Origin: Jiangella ureilytica
GTDB lineage: Bacteria; Actinomycetota; Actinomycetes; Jiangellales; Jiangellaceae
Reading direction: 5' to 3'
Assembly: GCF_004348545.1 (NCBI RefSeq)
Contig: NZ_SMKL01000020.1
Coordinates: forward strand, 1 to 64,000
Length of the DNA stretch: 64,000 bases
In this document: one piece after another, positions 32,638-42,660 of the stretch
Layout of the letters: every line of letters begins with the position of its first letter
Numbering within the stretch: position 1 is the first letter of the stretch
Notes under the pieces: generated by a model
What the model was told of the DNA's origin: nothing
The model's input: the letters and a program-made list of their open reading frames with translations, nothing else
Database searches by the model: none
Translations under genes and position numbers: made by a program

Positions 32638-32899
32638 CGACGCTCCTCGTTCAGTCGTACGGCAAGACAAGGCCCCGCCGGTCGGACGGGGTTGCCCCGT
32701 AACCTATGTGCGTTTTCGGCTCGATTGGAAGACTTGACGGGAAGTCGGCCGGTCCAGTCAGGGTGAATCGGAAGAAATCGTCGCTTCCAGACGCCATATA
32801 TCGGACGGATCTTGCTCGCCGCAACCTCTTGTCACCGCGCGGCCGAGACGACAGGATGACCAGCACCTTCGCCCGCCCACGTTCCCTGGGGGCTGCCTC
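32638..32899. promoter_or_regulatory. divergent promoter region of two secreted peptidases
   Basis: 262 bases between the S8 (minus) and M14 (plus) starts. It is AT-richer than average, with TTGACG at 32733-32738 and CATATATCGG near 32801-32810. Exact promoter assignment is not possible by eye. Confidence 0.35.
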
Positions 32900-35431
32900 A
32901 TGTGGACTCGCACGCTGCCCGCAGCCGGCCTCGCCGGGCTGCTCACGCTGTCCGTCGCGCTCTCCGCGCCGGCCGCTCCCGAGGACACGCTGACGCCGCC
33001 GCCGACCACGGTGCGCGAGCCCGAGGACCGCTCGGTCGCGTCGGACCTCGCGCCGTCGGTCGACTCCCCCGCCGGTGAGTCGCTGCGCTCGCCGTTCTCC
33101 GTCACCGCGACGAGTCAGCTGCCGGGCAAGCCGCGCAACGACCTCATCGTCGACGTCCCGGTGAACCCGAACGACGCGTCGATCCCGATGAACCTGGTGC
33201 CCTACCACGAGTTCGCGCCGAGGCTGCGCGCGCTGCAGGAGAGCGACCGGGTCAGCGTCGAGATCATCGGCCAGTCGGCAGGCGGGCGCGACCTGCACCT
33301 CGTCGTCGTCACCTCGCCGATGTCCGACGCGGAGTGGGCGGAGTGGCAGCGGCTGTCCGACCTGCGCACCGAGGACCCCGACGCCGCGATCGCCGCGCTC
33401 GAGGCGGGCGAGTACGACGACTGGAAGTCGCCGCTGTTCGTCAACAACAACATCCACGGCAACGAATGGGAAGGCACCGACGCCGCCTTCCAGGTGCTGG
33501 ATGACCTGGCGTTCTCCGACGATCCCGAGGTCGTGGAGCTGCTCGACCAGCACGTCGTCGCGATGGTCGTGTCGAACAATCCGGACGGCCGCATCGCCGG
33601 CACCCGCGCCAACGGCAACGGCTTCGACCTCAACCGCGACTACATCACCGGTTCGCAGCCGGAGTCGCGTGCCGTGCGCGCCCAGCTGATCCGGTACGAG
33701 CCGCTGACCATGCTCGACGAGCACGGCTACGTCAACCCGACGCTGATCGAGCCGACCACCGGGCCGCATGGCGAGAACTACGAGTACGACCTCTACATCC
33801 GCCAGGCCATCCGCAACGGCCTGGCCATGGAGGACGCCGTGCTGGCGCTCGGCGAGCCCCGGGTCACCGAGGTCGACATCCCGTGGCGCGACTACGACAC
33901 CGGCTGGGACGACTGGCCGCCGATCTTCACCCCGATGTACGCGATGTACCACGGCGCCGTCGGGCACACCGTCGAGATCCCGCTGAACCCGCGCGGCGCC
34001 ACCCTGCCGGTGGCGGAGCGGCACGAGCGGACCCGCATCAACACCGCCGTCGCCCGGGCCACCATCGAGGGGAACTTCGCCTGGGCGCACGAGAACCGGA
34101 TGACCCTGCTTGCCGACCAGCTGGAGATATTCCGGCGCGGCGAGGCAGGCGAGTCGTCGCGGCCCATCGACGACGGGCTCGCCCTGTCGCTCGCGCTCGG
34201 CGCGAACAAGGAGACGTTCCTGCAGGACTACCCGCGGGCCTACGTCATCTCGGCCGAGCGGCGCGGAGACGCGGCCGCCGCGCGACTGGCGCAGTTCCTC
34301 CTCGACAACGACGTCGAGGTGCACCAGGCGCGGCGGCCGTTCGCCGCGGGCGGGCAGCGGTACCCGGCCGGCTCGTACGTGGTCGACATGCTCCAGGCCA
34401 AGCGCGGCCTCGCGAACACCATCCTCGACGTCGGCCGCGACGTCACCACGAACTTCCCGACCATGTACGACATCTCCGCGTGGAGCCAGGCGTACCTGTG
34501 GGGCGCCGACGTCGCGATGGTGCCCGCGGGCGGCTCGCTCGAGACCCGCGCACTGTCGGAGATCGACGCCGTCGCGCCGACGGGGTGGGTGGCGCCCGAC
34601 CCCGTCGCGCACTTCGGCTTCGAGGCGGACACGCTGGCCGGCATCCAGGCGGTCAACGCGTTCGTCGCGGCCGGCGTGACGGTGCGGCGGACGACGTCCG
34701 GCATCTTCACCGTCCCGGGATCGGCGCGAGCGCTGGCCGAGAACGCGGCGGCGACGTACGGCCTCGAGTTCACCGCGCTGTCGGCCGCCGCGGTGCGCGG
34801 CGCCGTCCCCGTCGGCATCGGCCGGGTCGCTACGAGCGCGCCGGCAGACGAGTTGCACGCCCTGGCCCGCATGGGCTTCGCGACGACGAATGTCACCGCG
34901 GCCGGGTTCAACGCCGGGACCTACGCGTTCAGCGACTTCGACGCGCTCTACGTCTCCACCACCGGGTTCAACCCGCTGCAGCTGGACGCCACCCGGCAGG
35001 CGGCGTTCGCGGCCTGGCGGGCAGCCGGCGGCACCGTCGTCGGGCGCGGCGCCGGTGGCGTGACGTTCAACGAGCGTGCCGCGCTGCTGCCGGTGTCAGC
35101 CGTCCCGGCTCGCAGCGACGCCAACGGCATCGTCGCGGTGGTCAACGACCCGGCCTCCCCGGTCACGGGTGACGCGTCGCCGTCGTCGTTCGTCAGCTCG
35201 CCGCGGCACTTCACCGGGCTCGGCACGGGGGTCCGGGTCGACCAGCGGCTCAGCGATGGGGACTTCTTCCTCGCCGGCCACTGGATCGGGCAGGATGCCG
35301 CGGCCGGTCAGCCGGTCGTCGTCAGCGGGGTGGCCGGCGGCGCCGAGGTCACCCTGTTCGCCACCGAGCCGCTGTACCGCTCGCACCCGGAGGGTCTGTT
35401 CCCGCAGGTCGCCAACGCCCTCTGGCAGTAG
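32900..35431 (+). CDS. secreted M14 family zinc carboxypeptidase
   Basis: 843 residues. Signal peptide at residues 1-26. The peptidase domain follows with the zinc signature NNNIHGNEWEG (His and Glu ligands, about residues 187-190), NPDGR and a later His in MLDEHGYVNP. Then comes a long C-terminal region including Rossmann-like and glutamine-amidotransferase-like beta/alpha segments (ALYVSTTGFNPLQL, AAGGTVVGRGAGGVTF), as in the 800+ residue M14 proteins of actinomycetes. Likely degrades extracellular peptides with the divergent S8 peptidase. Stop codon is followed by a perfect 14-bp hairpin. Confidence 0.85.
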   Translation: MWTRTLPAAGLAGLLTLSVALSAPAAPEDTLTPPPTTVREPEDRSVASDLAPSVDSPAGESLRSPFSVTATSQLPGKPRNDLIVDVPVNPNDASIPMNLVPYHEFAPRLRALQESDRVSVEIIGQSAGGRDLHLVVVTSPMSDAEWAEWQRLSDLRTEDPDAAIAALEAGEYDDWKSPLFVNNNIHGNEWEGTDAAFQVLDDLAFSDDPEVVELLDQHVVAMVVSNNPDGRIAGTRANGNGFDLNRDYITGSQPESRAVRAQLIRYEPLTMLDEHGYVNPTLIEPTTGPHGENYEYDLYIRQAIRNGLAMEDAVLALGEPRVTEVDIPWRDYDTGWDDWPPIFTPMYAMYHGAVGHTVEIPLNPRGATLPVAERHERTRINTAVARATIEGNFAWAHENRMTLLADQLEIFRRGEAGESSRPIDDGLALSLALGANKETFLQDYPRAYVISAERRGDAAAARLAQFLLDNDVEVHQARRPFAAGGQRYPAGSYVVDMLQAKRGLANTILDVGRDVTTNFPTMYDISAWSQAYLWGADVAMVPAGGSLETRALSEIDAVAPTGWVAPDPVAHFGFEADTLAGIQAVNAFVAAGVTVRRTTSGIFTVPGSARALAENAAATYGLEFTALSAAAVRGAVPVGIGRVATSAPADELHALARMGFATTNVTAAGFNAGTYAFSDFDALYVSTTGFNPLQLDATRQAAFAAWRAAGGTVVGRGAGGVTFNERAALLPVSAVPARSDANGIVAVVNDPASPVTGDASPSSFVSSPRHFTGLGTGVRVDQRLSDGDFFLAGHWIGQDAAAGQPVVVSGVAGGAEVTLFATEPLYRSHPEGLFPQVANALWQ

Positions 35432-35444
35432 CGACCTGATCCTG

Positions 35445-35485
35445 ACGGGGAGTCGTCATCCGCTGCGGAGGTGACGACTCCCCGT
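35445..35485. terminator. bidirectional hairpin; one arm carries a stop codon
   Basis: A perfect 14-bp stem, ACGGGGAGTCGTCA with TGACGACTCCCCGT, and a 13-base loop. The minus-strand TGA of the PrmC-like gene (35456-35458) is the last triplet of the left arm. It is followed by TTT on the plus strand and lies 14 bases after the M14 stop. Confidence 0.8.
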
Positions 35486-36259
35486 TTCACTGCGCCCGCG
35501 CCGGCCCGTCACGACGGTGGCCTCCCACTCATCGTCGTGCAGGTCGGCGGCGACCAGTCCCGCTTCCCTGACGGCGTCGACGGCGGCGGCGGCCTGGGCC
35601 GCGCTCAGCTCCAGCAGGAGGATGCCGCGGTCGTCGCGCAGCCAGTGCGGGGCGCCGGCGGCGATGCGGCGCACCAGGTCGAGCCCGTCGCCGCCGCCGT
35701 CGAGGGCGGTGCGCGGCTCGTGGTCGCGGGCCTCGGGCGGCATCAGCGCGATCGCCTCGGTCGGAACATAGGGCGGCGACGCCAGCAGGACGTCGACGCG
35801 GCCACGCAGTTCTGTCGGCAGCGCGGCGAACAGGTCACCCCGGTGGACGCGGCCGGCGGGCTCGACGTTGCGGCGCGCGCACGCGACGGCGGCCGGGTCG
35901 AGGTCGGCGGCATGCAACTCGACCCCGTCCACCCCGGCCACGACCGCCAGCCCGAGCGCCCCCGTTCCACAACACAGGTCGACGACCACCCCACCTGGTC
36001 GCACCTGCCGCCGGGCGGTGACGACGAGGAACTCGCTGCGGTGCCGCGGCACGAAGACGCCGGGATCGACCCGCACGCGCAGCCCGGCGAACTCCGCCCA
36101 TCCGAGGACGTGCTCGAGCGGCAGCCCGGCGACCCGGCGTTCGACCATGCTCGTGAGCTCGGCCGGCGTCCGCGCGGTCTCGCGGATCAGCCGGGCCTCG
36201 TCCTCGGCGAACACGCACCCCGCCGCCCGCAACCGCGCGACGACCCCCTCGTCCAGCAC
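35456..36259 (-). CDS. PrmC/HemK-related N5-glutamine methyltransferase
   Basis: 267 residues. N-terminal helical domain with LPLEHVLGWAEFAGL and VPRHRSEFLV (the PrmC substrate-recognition arrangement), SAM motif VVDLCCGTGALGLAV, and the catalytic loop as ASPPYVPTEAI. Classical PrmC has NPPY; here the Asn is Ser, as in the 'PrmC-related' subgroup. It may methylate a glutamine on a protein other than release factors. Start at 36259; stop lies in a hairpin arm. Confidence 0.75.
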   Translation of the reverse strand: MLDEGVVARLRAAGCVFAEDEARLIRETARTPAELTSMVERRVAGLPLEHVLGWAEFAGLRVRVDPGVFVPRHRSEFLVVTARRQVRPGGVVVDLCCGTGALGLAVVAGVDGVELHAADLDPAAVACARRNVEPAGRVHRGDLFAALPTELRGRVDVLLASPPYVPTEAIALMPPEARDHEPRTALDGGGDGLDLVRRIAAGAPHWLRDDRGILLLELSAAQAAAAVDAVREAGLVAADLHDDEWEATVVTGRRGRSETGSRHLRSG

Positions 36260-36278
36260 ACCGCCACCCTACCCACCG

Positions 36279-36352
36279 AGTTGATCTTGGAGTAACGCCT
36301 CCATCTATCGGGCATTTCGCCCACGATTGGCGGCATTACTCCAAGATCAACT
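36279..36352. terminator. long branched palindrome at the end of the sugar/CoA operon
   Basis: AGTTGATCTTGGAGTAA and its complement, extended by GCC/GGC, form a roughly 21-bp stem with one mismatch. A nested GGGC-N5-GCCC hairpin lies at the apex. The stop codon of the HpcH/CitE gene (36347-36349) is inside the right arm. It separates the 12-gene operon from the PrmC-like gene. Confidence 0.8.
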
Positions 36353-37198
36353 TGAGGGGGCGGAGGTGCGGGCGGCGAGGGCGAGGACGCGGCGGGCCTG
36401 CTCGGCCATGGCGACGTCGACGAAGCGGCCCCCGGCCAGGACGGCGGTGCCGGAGCCGGCCGCCGTCGCCGCGTCCAGGGCCTCCACCACCTCGGTGGCG
36501 GCGGCGATCTCGGTCGCCGAGGGGCGGAAGGCGGCCTCGATGACGGGGAGCTGACGGGGGTGGATCGCGGCCCGGCCCACGAAGCCGAGCCCGCGGCCGC
36601 GCGCGCACGACGCGGCCAGGCCGTCGGTGTCGGCGAGGTCGGTCCACACCGCCATGGCCGGGGCGGGCAGCCCGGCCGCGCGGGCGGCGACCACGAGCCG
36701 CTGCCGGCACCAGGCCAGCCCGTCGTCGGCGCCGTCGCCGGACAGTCCCAGGTCGGACGCGAGGTCGGCCTCGCCCAGCCCGACGGACGCGACGCCGGGC
36801 GCGGACGCGATGTCGTACGCCGCCTCGACTCCGGCCGCCGTCTCGAGCAGCACGTGCACCGGCCGGTCCCCCACCACCGACCGCACCGCCGCCACGTCCT
36901 CCGGCGACGAGACCTTCGGCACCCGCACCGACACGCCCGCCGGCAGTCCGGCGACGAGCGCGAGGTCGTCGCCGCCCCACGGCGTCGCCGGCGCGTTGAC
37001 GCGGACCTGCACGGCACGCCCGTCCTCGACGACCGAGCCGAGCACCGACGACGCGCCCTCCCGCGCCGCCGCCTTCGCCGACGGCGCCACCGCGTCCTCG
37101 AAGTCCACGATGACGACGTCGGCCGGCGAGCCGAGCGCCTTCAGAACCCGGTCGGGCCGGTCGGCGGGCACGTACAGGAGGGTCAGGACCAGGCTCAT
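36347..37198 (-). CDS. HpcH/HpaI-CitE family CoA-ester lyase
   Basis: 283 residues. CitE-type barrel: LYVPADRPDRVLKAL, VIVDFEDAVAPSAK, VRVNAP, VLLETAAGVEAAYDIA, GLGEADLASDLGL and the C-terminal lid GFVGRAAIHPRQLPVI. Family members split beta-hydroxyacyl-CoA esters such as malyl- or citramalyl-CoA, using Mg bound by the Glu and Asp in LLETAAG and GEADLASD. Its ATG overlaps the CoA-transferase stop (ATGA), so the two probably act in sequence. Last gene of the LacI operon. Confidence 0.85.
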   Translation of the reverse strand: MSLVLTLLYVPADRPDRVLKALGSPADVVIVDFEDAVAPSAKAAAREGASSVLGSVVEDGRAVQVRVNAPATPWGGDDLALVAGLPAGVSVRVPKVSSPEDVAAVRSVVGDRPVHVLLETAAGVEAAYDIASAPGVASVGLGEADLASDLGLSGDGADDGLAWCRQRLVVAARAAGLPAPAMAVWTDLADTDGLAASCARGRGLGFVGRAAIHPRQLPVIEAAFRPSATEIAAATEVVEALDAATAAGSGTAVLAGGRFVDVAMAEQARRVLALAARTSAPSS

Positions 37199-38382
37199 AC
37201 GACTCCCTCGGACCGCAGCGACGCGATTTCATCCAACGAATAGCCGAGTTCGCCCAGTAAACCATCCGTGTCGGCCCCGTGCGCACGCCCGGTCCACCGC
37301 ACCGACCCCGGCGTCTCCGAGAGCCGGAACAGCACGTTCTGCATCGCGACCTCGCCCAGGTCCTCGTCGGGTAGCCGCAGCACGGTCCCGAGCGCGGCCA
37401 GCTGCGGGTCGGCGACGATGTCCGAGGCGTCGTAGACCGGCGCGACCGCCGCCTCCACCCGTTCGAACTCGGCCACCACCTCGTCCCGCGTCCGCAATGA
37501 CACCCAACCGGCCACCGCCGCGTCCAGCTCCTCGACGTGCTCGGCCCGGCCGGACCCGGTCGCGAACCAGGGCTCGTCGATGACCTCGGGCCGGCCGACC
37601 AGGCGCATGACCCGCTCGGCGATGCTCTGCGAGCTGGTCGACACCGCGACCCACCGGCCGTCGGCACACCGGTAGGTGTTGCGCGGCGCGTTGTTGGCCG
37701 ACCGGTTGCCGGTGCGCGGCTGAACGGTCCCGAGCTGGTCCCAGAGGGTGAGCTGCGGCCCGAGCACCGACAGCATCGGCTCGATGATCGACAGGTCGAT
37801 CACCTGCCCGCGCCCGCTCGCCGCCCGCGCGTGCAGCGCCGACGTCACCGCGAACGCCGTGGCTAGCGCCGTGATGCCGTCGGCCAGGCCGAACGGCGGC
37901 AGCGTCGGCGGGCCGTCCGGCTCGCCGGTCATGGCGGCGAACCCGCTCATCGCCTCGGCCAGCGTGCCGAACCCGGGCCGCCGCCGGTACGGGCCGACCT
38001 GCCCGAACCCGGTGACCCGCGCGAGGATCAGCCCCGGGTTCGCCTCCGACAACGCCGAGTACCCGAGGTTCCACCGCTCCAGCGTGTCCGGCCGGAAGTT
38101 CTCGATGACGACGTCGGACTCCCGCGCCAGCCGCCGGAACACCTCCTGGCCGCGCTCGTGCGACAGGTCCAGCGTCATCGTCCGCTTGTTCCGGCCGAGC
38201 GTCTTCCACCACAGGTTCTGCCCGTCCTTCGCCGGTCCGTGACCGCGGGACGGGTCCGGCCGGCGCGGATGCTCGACCTTGACCACATCGGCGCCCATGT
38301 CTCCCAGGTGCATGGCCGCGAGCGGCCCGGCGAACAGCGTCGCCGCGTCGACGACCCGCACCCCGGCGAGCGGCCCGCTCAC
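37195..38382 (-). CDS. CaiB/BaiF (class III) CoA transferase
   Basis: 395 residues. N-terminal [61 protein letters not shown] and the conserved [12 protein letters not shown]. The expected catalytic Asp is in the [13 protein letters not shown] segment, about residue 167. The enzyme moves CoA between carboxylic acids. The GTG start overlaps the preceding gene's stop (GTGA) and the stop overlaps the lyase start (ATGA). Together with the CitE-type lyase this suggests activation and cleavage of a carboxylic acid derived from the imported substrate. Confidence 0.87.
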   Translation of the reverse strand: MSGPLAGVRVVDAATLFAGPLAAMHLGDMGADVVKVEHPRRPDPSRGHGPAKDGQNLWWKTLGRNKRTMTLDLSHERGQEVFRRLARESDVVIENFRPDTLERWNLGYSALSEANPGLILARVTGFGQVGPYRRRPGFGTLAEAMSGFAAMTGEPDGPPTLPPFGLADGITALATAFAVTSALHARAASGRGQVIDLSIIEPMLSVLGPQLTLWDQLGTVQPRTGNRSANNAPRNTYRCADGRWVAVSTSSQSIAERVMRLVGRPEVIDEPWFATGSGRAEHVEELDAAVAGWVSLRTRDEVVAEFERVEAAVAPVYDASDIVADPQLAALGTVLRLPDEDLGEVAMQNVLFRLSETPGSVRWTGRAHGADTDGLLGELGYSLDEIASLRSEGVV

Positions 38383-40358
38383 GTCGTCACCCCGGGAAGA
38401 CCCACCGCACAGCGGAAGCCGACCGACGGCGACCGGTCCAGCCCCGCGCCCATCAGCAGGTACTTCGCCGCGAACGACGGCGCCCGCTCGCCGCCGTCGA
38501 AGTACCAGTCCGACCCCGTCGGCACCCAGTGCGAACCGCCCTTGAGGATGACGAACCGGGTGCGGCCGTCGGTGTGCTCGCTCTCGGTGAGGTTCCAGAC
38601 CGTGGGTGCGCCGCGCTCGAGCAGCCCGGCCTCCCCCGCGACCTGCCACTCGTCCTCCGTCGGCAGCCGCAGCCCGGCCCAGGCGGCGTACGCGCGGGCG
38701 TCGGCGAGGTCGACGTACGTCACCGGCTCGCCGCCGCGGCCGGCCGGCGGGGCTCCGTTCGCCCAGTGCGCGAGGAACCGCTCCGGCCGCAGCGGCCGGT
38801 AGCCGGTGGCGGCGAGGAACGCGGCGAACTCGTCGTTGGTCACCTCGGTCCGGCCGATCCCGAACGGCGTCAGCTCCGCCCGGCGGTGCGCGGTGCCGTC
38901 GGCGTGCAGGCGCGGTGGCAGCGGCTTCCACTCGTCGACGTACGGCGCCTCGTCGTACAGCCCGGTCTCGCGGATGCGGTACCGCACGACCAGGTCGTAC
39001 CGGCCGCCGTCGACCCGCTCCATCCCGGGGACGACGGCGGCGGCCTCGGCACGGGCGGGACCGACCCGCGTGGCCGGCCGCCGCGGGAACTCGCGGTCCG
39101 CATCGACGACGGCGTCCCCTGCGGCCACCGCCGCGGCCAGCACCGCCGCCACGCCGCCCGCGGGCAGCTGGCCGCCGATCACCGTCCGCCCGTCGTCGTC
39201 CTTGCTGACGTCCAGCGCGACACCGCTCGTCAGCTCGGTGAACGCACCCGCCGCGGCGTCCGTCACCAGCCAGGGCCCGTCGTACGGGGCGTCGCTGCGG
39301 TTCACGACGGTCCACAAGGCGACGCCGTCGTGCACCCATCGCGACGCGTACACCGCAGCGCCGCCGCCGGGATGGTCGGCCAGCGGTGTCCAGTCCTCGC
39401 TCTGCAGCCAGGCGCGGTACTCGCGCTGCACCCGGCGCATCGACCGCAGCAGCGTCCGGTCGCGCGCGCTCCAGCCGACCCAGACGCCGAACACCGCCTC
39501 CCACACGAGGATCCCGGAGCCGTTCAGCCAGGCCGATTGCAGCTCCTCGAGGTGGCTGTGATGCCAGCGACGGGTGTGGTGCAGCACGTGCCGGCGCTCG
39601 AACCAGGTGGCCCGCAGCACCCCCGGCACCGGGGTGTCGGCGAACCACTGCGCCCACGACATGGTGTGGTCGTGCACGCGGGCCAGCGGCAGCCGCGACT
39701 CGCCCTCCATCGACAGCCCCGGACGCAGCGCGTCCAGCGCCGCCCGGATCCGCGTCGAGCCCTCCTTGGAGCTGTCGAGGAAGACGCCGTCGGCGCCGAG
39801 CCGCTCGACCAGATCAACGAGAAGTCCGTCGCTGGACATGTGCGGCCTCGACTGAGAAGCGTGTCTCGGCCGCGTCTCCCACGGGTAGTACGACACGAAC
39901 ACCCGCACCCCGGCGGCCTGGAAGGCGGCGACGACCGACGGCAGCTCAGGCACGTCGAAGAAGGCGAACTGGTCGCGCTCGTCGATGCCCTCGTTCGGGT
40001 AGGCGTGCCAGAGCACGACGCCGTCGACACCGCCGAAGTCCCGCTCCGCGGCCGCCAGGTAGCCGTCGACGTCGAACCGGCCGGTCGCGTGGTCGTAGAG
40101 CAGCTCGTCCCAGAGCCAGGTCAGTGTGAGGACGAACCCGTCGGTCCGCTCGACGCCGTAGCGGGCGCCGTCGTAGCCGACCCGTTCCCGCGCCTCGGCC
40201 CGCCAGCGAGTGAGCGCGTCGCGCCAGGCCGGCCAGTCGGCGGGATCGTCGGGCGCGGCGAAGATCTTCGCCTCGTCCAGCACGGAGAGGTCGGCGGCCG
40301 GGTCCAGCGGTACCGTCGCGGGCCGGTCGATCGGACGGGGGACGTACGGGTTCAGCAT
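38379..40358 (-). CDS. glycosidase-like barrel fused to a formylglycine-generating-enzyme-like domain
   Basis: 659 residues, no signal peptide. Residues about 80-340 look like a (beta/alpha)8 hydrolase: [55 protein letters not shown], and Glu in [14 protein letters not shown]; a beta-sandwich follows. Residues about 455-659 form an FGE-sulfatase/SUMF1-type domain ([59 protein letters not shown]). Only the C-terminal Cys of the two FGE-type cysteines is apparent, so true FGE activity is doubtful; binding is likelier. Overlaps ribokinase by one base (TGATG) and the CoA transferase by four. Confidence 0.65.
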   Translation of the reverse strand: MLNPYVPRPIDRPATVPLDPAADLSVLDEAKIFAAPDDPADWPAWRDALTRWRAEARERVGYDGARYGVERTDGFVLTLTWLWDELLYDHATGRFDVDGYLAAAERDFGGVDGVVLWHAYPNEGIDERDQFAFFDVPELPSVVAAFQAAGVRVFVSYYPWETRPRHASQSRPHMSSDGLLVDLVERLGADGVFLDSSKEGSTRIRAALDALRPGLSMEGESRLPLARVHDHTMSWAQWFADTPVPGVLRATWFERRHVLHHTRRWHHSHLEELQSAWLNGSGILVWEAVFGVWVGWSARDRTLLRSMRRVQREYRAWLQSEDWTPLADHPGGGAAVYASRWVHDGVALWTVVNRSDAPYDGPWLVTDAAAGAFTELTSGVALDVSKDDDGRTVIGGQLPAGGVAAVLAAAVAAGDAVVDADREFPRRPATRVGPARAEAAAVVPGMERVDGGRYDLVVRYRIRETGLYDEAPYVDEWKPLPPRLHADGTAHRRAELTPFGIGRTEVTNDEFAAFLAATGYRPLRPERFLAHWANGAPPAGRGGEPVTYVDLADARAYAAWAGLRLPTEDEWQVAGEAGLLERGAPTVWNLTESEHTDGRTRFVILKGGSHWVPTGSDWYFDGGERAPSFAAKYLLMGAGLDRSPSVGFRCAVGLPGVTT

Positions 40359-41245
40359 CAGACCTCCGCGAGGAACGCGTCGATCTCGGCGCGGTCCGGC
40401 ATCGACGACGACGCGCCCGGCCGCTGGACCGACAGCGCGGCCGCCGCCGACGCCCGTCGCAGCGCGGCGTCCCAGTCCAGGCCCTCGGCCAGGCCGACGG
40501 CGAGCACGCCGGCGAACGTGTCACCGGCCGCGGTGGTGTCGACGGCGGCGACGGCGAACGCCGCGACCTCTGTCGACGACTCGCCGCAGACCCGCACCGC
40601 GCCCTTCGCGCCCAGCGTCACGACGACGTCGCCGCCCCGCGCCGCGAGCGAACGGGCCGCCTCGACCGGGTCCGCGACGCCGGCCAGTAGCGCCGCCTCG
40701 TGCTCGTTCGGCACCAGCAGGCCGACGGCGTCGAGCAGCTCCTCCGGAAGCGCGACGGCGGGCGCCGGGGTCAGCACCACCCGTACGCCCCGGGATCGCG
40801 CGTGGACCGCCGCCGCCGTCACCAGGTCCAGCGGCAGCTCCAGCTGCATCAGCAGCAGCTCGGCGCCGTCGATCGCGGCGCGGTGCGCGTCGGTCAGCTC
40901 CGTCACGGTCCCATTGGCGCCGGGCACGACGACGATGGAGTTGTCGCCGTCACCGTCGACGGTGATGTGCGCGGTCCCCGTCGACTCGTCGCTCACGACC
41001 AGGCCGGACACGTCGACGCCGGACTCGGTCAGCAGCGCGGTGATGCGGCGGCCGAAGTCGTCGTCGCCGACGGCGCCGAGGAAGGTGACGTCGCCCCCGG
41101 CCCGGGCCGCCGCGAGCGCCTGGTTGGCGCCCTTGCCGCCGGGGACGGTCTCGAAGGTGCGGCCCGTGACGGTCTCGCCCCGGCCGGGCGCGCGGTCGAC
41201 GGTGACGACGAGGTCCATGTTCGCGCTGCCCAGGACGGCGATCAT
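40358..41245 (-). CDS. rbsK: ribokinase
   Basis: 295 residues, PfkB family. [28 protein letters not shown] and the catalytic [10 protein letters not shown] with anion-hole Gly and base Asp are all present. SANMDLV and PGRGETV are typical of ribokinases rather than fructokinases. Produces ribose-5-phosphate from ribose and ATP. The ATG at 41245 gives GGAGGG at six bases and an ATGA overlap with the upstream hydrolase stop; the ATG at 41251 would abut the ribosome site. Its place directly after four ADP-ribosylglycohydrolase genes suggests it captures ribose they release. Confidence 0.88.
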   Translation of the reverse strand: MIAVLGSANMDLVVTVDRAPGRGETVTGRTFETVPGGKGANQALAAARAGGDVTFLGAVGDDDFGRRITALLTESGVDVSGLVVSDESTGTAHITVDGDGDNSIVVVPGANGTVTELTDAHRAAIDGAELLLMQLELPLDLVTAAAVHARSRGVRVVLTPAPAVALPEELLDAVGLLVPNEHEAALLAGVADPVEAARSLAARGGDVVVTLGAKGAVRVCGESSTEVAAFAVAAVDTTAAGDTFAGVLAVGLAEGLDWDAALRRASAAAALSVQRPGASSSMPDRAEIDAFLAEV

Positions 41246-42591
41246 CGACATCCCTCCGCGACGGCGACGGTCCGGGCCGCGAGCGCGTCGAAGCCGACGC
41301 CGTCGAACCCGGCCAGCGTGGTACTGATCCGGTTGCGCAGCGGCGCGATCCACCGCCGTGGCAGCTCGGCGGCGCCGGTCAGTGCGCCGGCGATGGAGCC
41401 GACGGTGGCTCCGTTGGAGTCGGTGTCCCAGCCGCCGCTGACGACGGCCGTGATCGACCGCTCGTAGTCGCCGTCGCCGTACACCAGCGCCGCCACCACC
41501 AGCGCGGCGTTGTTCAGCACGTGCACCCAGTGCAGGTGCCCGTAGCGCGCCTCGATCGCATCGACGACGGCCTCCCAGTCGCCACTGTGCTCGGCCGGCA
41601 GCGCACGTGCGAACCGCACCGCCTCGGCGTACCGCGACGACGGCGGCACCACCGACAGCCCGGCGTCCAGCACGTCGTCCACCGTCGCCGCGACCAGGGC
41701 GGACGCGCAGGCGGCGGCAGTGAACAGCTCGCCGTACACACCGTTGCGGGTGTGGCTGAGGACCGCGTCGCGCCAGGCCAGCTCCGCGGCGCCGGCGGGG
41801 TCGCCGGGCCGGGCCCAGCCGAACACGTCGCCGCGGATCTGCGCGCCGATCCAGTCGCGGAACGGGTTGCGCACCGTCGCCGTCGCCGGCGGCAGCCGGC
41901 CCAGCAGCAGGTTGCGGTAGGCGACCCGCTCGGCGGTGAACACCCGGCCGGCCGGCAGCGACGCCAGCCAGGCCTCGGCGACGTCCTCTGTGGTGAACGC
42001 CGCACCGCGGGACTCGAGCAGCGCGAGGTTGAGCATCGGGAAGTTGAGGTCGTCGTCCTCGGGCATGCCGTCGATGTTCTCGGCCAGGCTGGTCAGCGCG
42101 CTGCGCCGGTTCCACGGCCACCGGGCGCCGACGTCGTCGGGCAGTCCCTTCGCCGTGAACCAGTCGGTCAGCGGCCAGCGCCCGGTCGCCTCGAGGATCT
42201 CGCGGATCCCGGCCCGCGACACCTTCTCGACCGGCTTGCCGAGCAGGCAGCCGGCGGCGCGGCCCAGCCAGGCGCCGTGCACGCGGTCGAACGCCGCCGG
42301 AGTCGACGGCTCCGGCGCCCGCGTCCAGCCCGCTTGGATCGAGGCGAGGTCCGTCGGTTCCGCGGCGTCGTACGGCGACGGACGCGCGTCGACCTCGTCC
42401 AGCAGCTCGGCGGCCAGCGCCCGCAGCTCCGGCGGCGCCGGCACGTCCGACGCCCCGGACCGCACCGGCGCGTCGTCGCCGCCCGCCGCGATCCAGCGCG
42501 CCCGCAGGTCGGCGACGTCGACACCGTCCTCGGCCGCCTGGGCGAACGCATGCCCGACCAGGTCCTCCGGCTGCACCCAGCTCAGTCTCAT
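41242..42591 (-). CDS. ADP-ribosylglycohydrolase family protein, long form
   Basis: 449 residues. Begins MRLSWVQPEDLVGHAFAQA, the usual opening of the long actinobacterial members. It then has the family core: VHGAWLGRAAGCLLGKP (about 104-120), MPEDDDLNFPML (about 176-187) replacing the usual T/E-DDT, and GGWDTDSNGATVGSIAGAL (about 386-404). These supply the paired metal-binding acids of DraG-like hydrolases. ATG 42591 preferred; 42597 is possible. Family members cleave N- or O-ribosyl bonds; this subgroup's substrate is unknown. Preceded by an intra-operon palindrome. Confidence 0.82.
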   Translation of the reverse strand: MRLSWVQPEDLVGHAFAQAAEDGVDVADLRARWIAAGGDDAPVRSGASDVPAPPELRALAAELLDEVDARPSPYDAAEPTDLASIQAGWTRAPEPSTPAAFDRVHGAWLGRAAGCLLGKPVEKVSRAGIREILEATGRWPLTDWFTAKGLPDDVGARWPWNRRSALTSLAENIDGMPEDDDLNFPMLNLALLESRGAAFTTEDVAEAWLASLPAGRVFTAERVAYRNLLLGRLPPATATVRNPFRDWIGAQIRGDVFGWARPGDPAGAAELAWRDAVLSHTRNGVYGELFTAAACASALVAATVDDVLDAGLSVVPPSSRYAEAVRFARALPAEHSGDWEAVVDAIEARYGHLHWVHVLNNAALVVAALVYGDGDYERSITAVVSGGWDTDSNGATVGSIAGALTGAAELPRRWIAPLRNRISTTLAGFDGVGFDALAARTVAVAEGCR

Positions 42592-42604
42592 GCCCATCCC
42601 ATCC

Positions 42605-42660
42605 CCATGATCATCAACCTTTTGTGTCGTCATAGCAGCTCACAAGGTTGATGATCATGG
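42605..42660. repeat. intra-operon palindrome containing a stop codon
   Basis: CCATGATCATCAACCTT pairs perfectly with AAGGTTGATGATCATGG (17 bp), with a further TGTG/CACA pairing after a two-base bulge and a 14-base loop. The TGA at 42655-42657 of the upstream hydrolase gene lies in the right arm. It sits in the middle of an otherwise coupled operon, so it may attenuate transcription or stabilise an mRNA end rather than act as a full terminator. Confidence 0.7.

Noticed and set aside
30190-32766. 858-codon forward frame opposite the S8 peptidase
   Set aside because: Shadow frame; the opposite strand has signal peptide, catalytic triad and PA domain.
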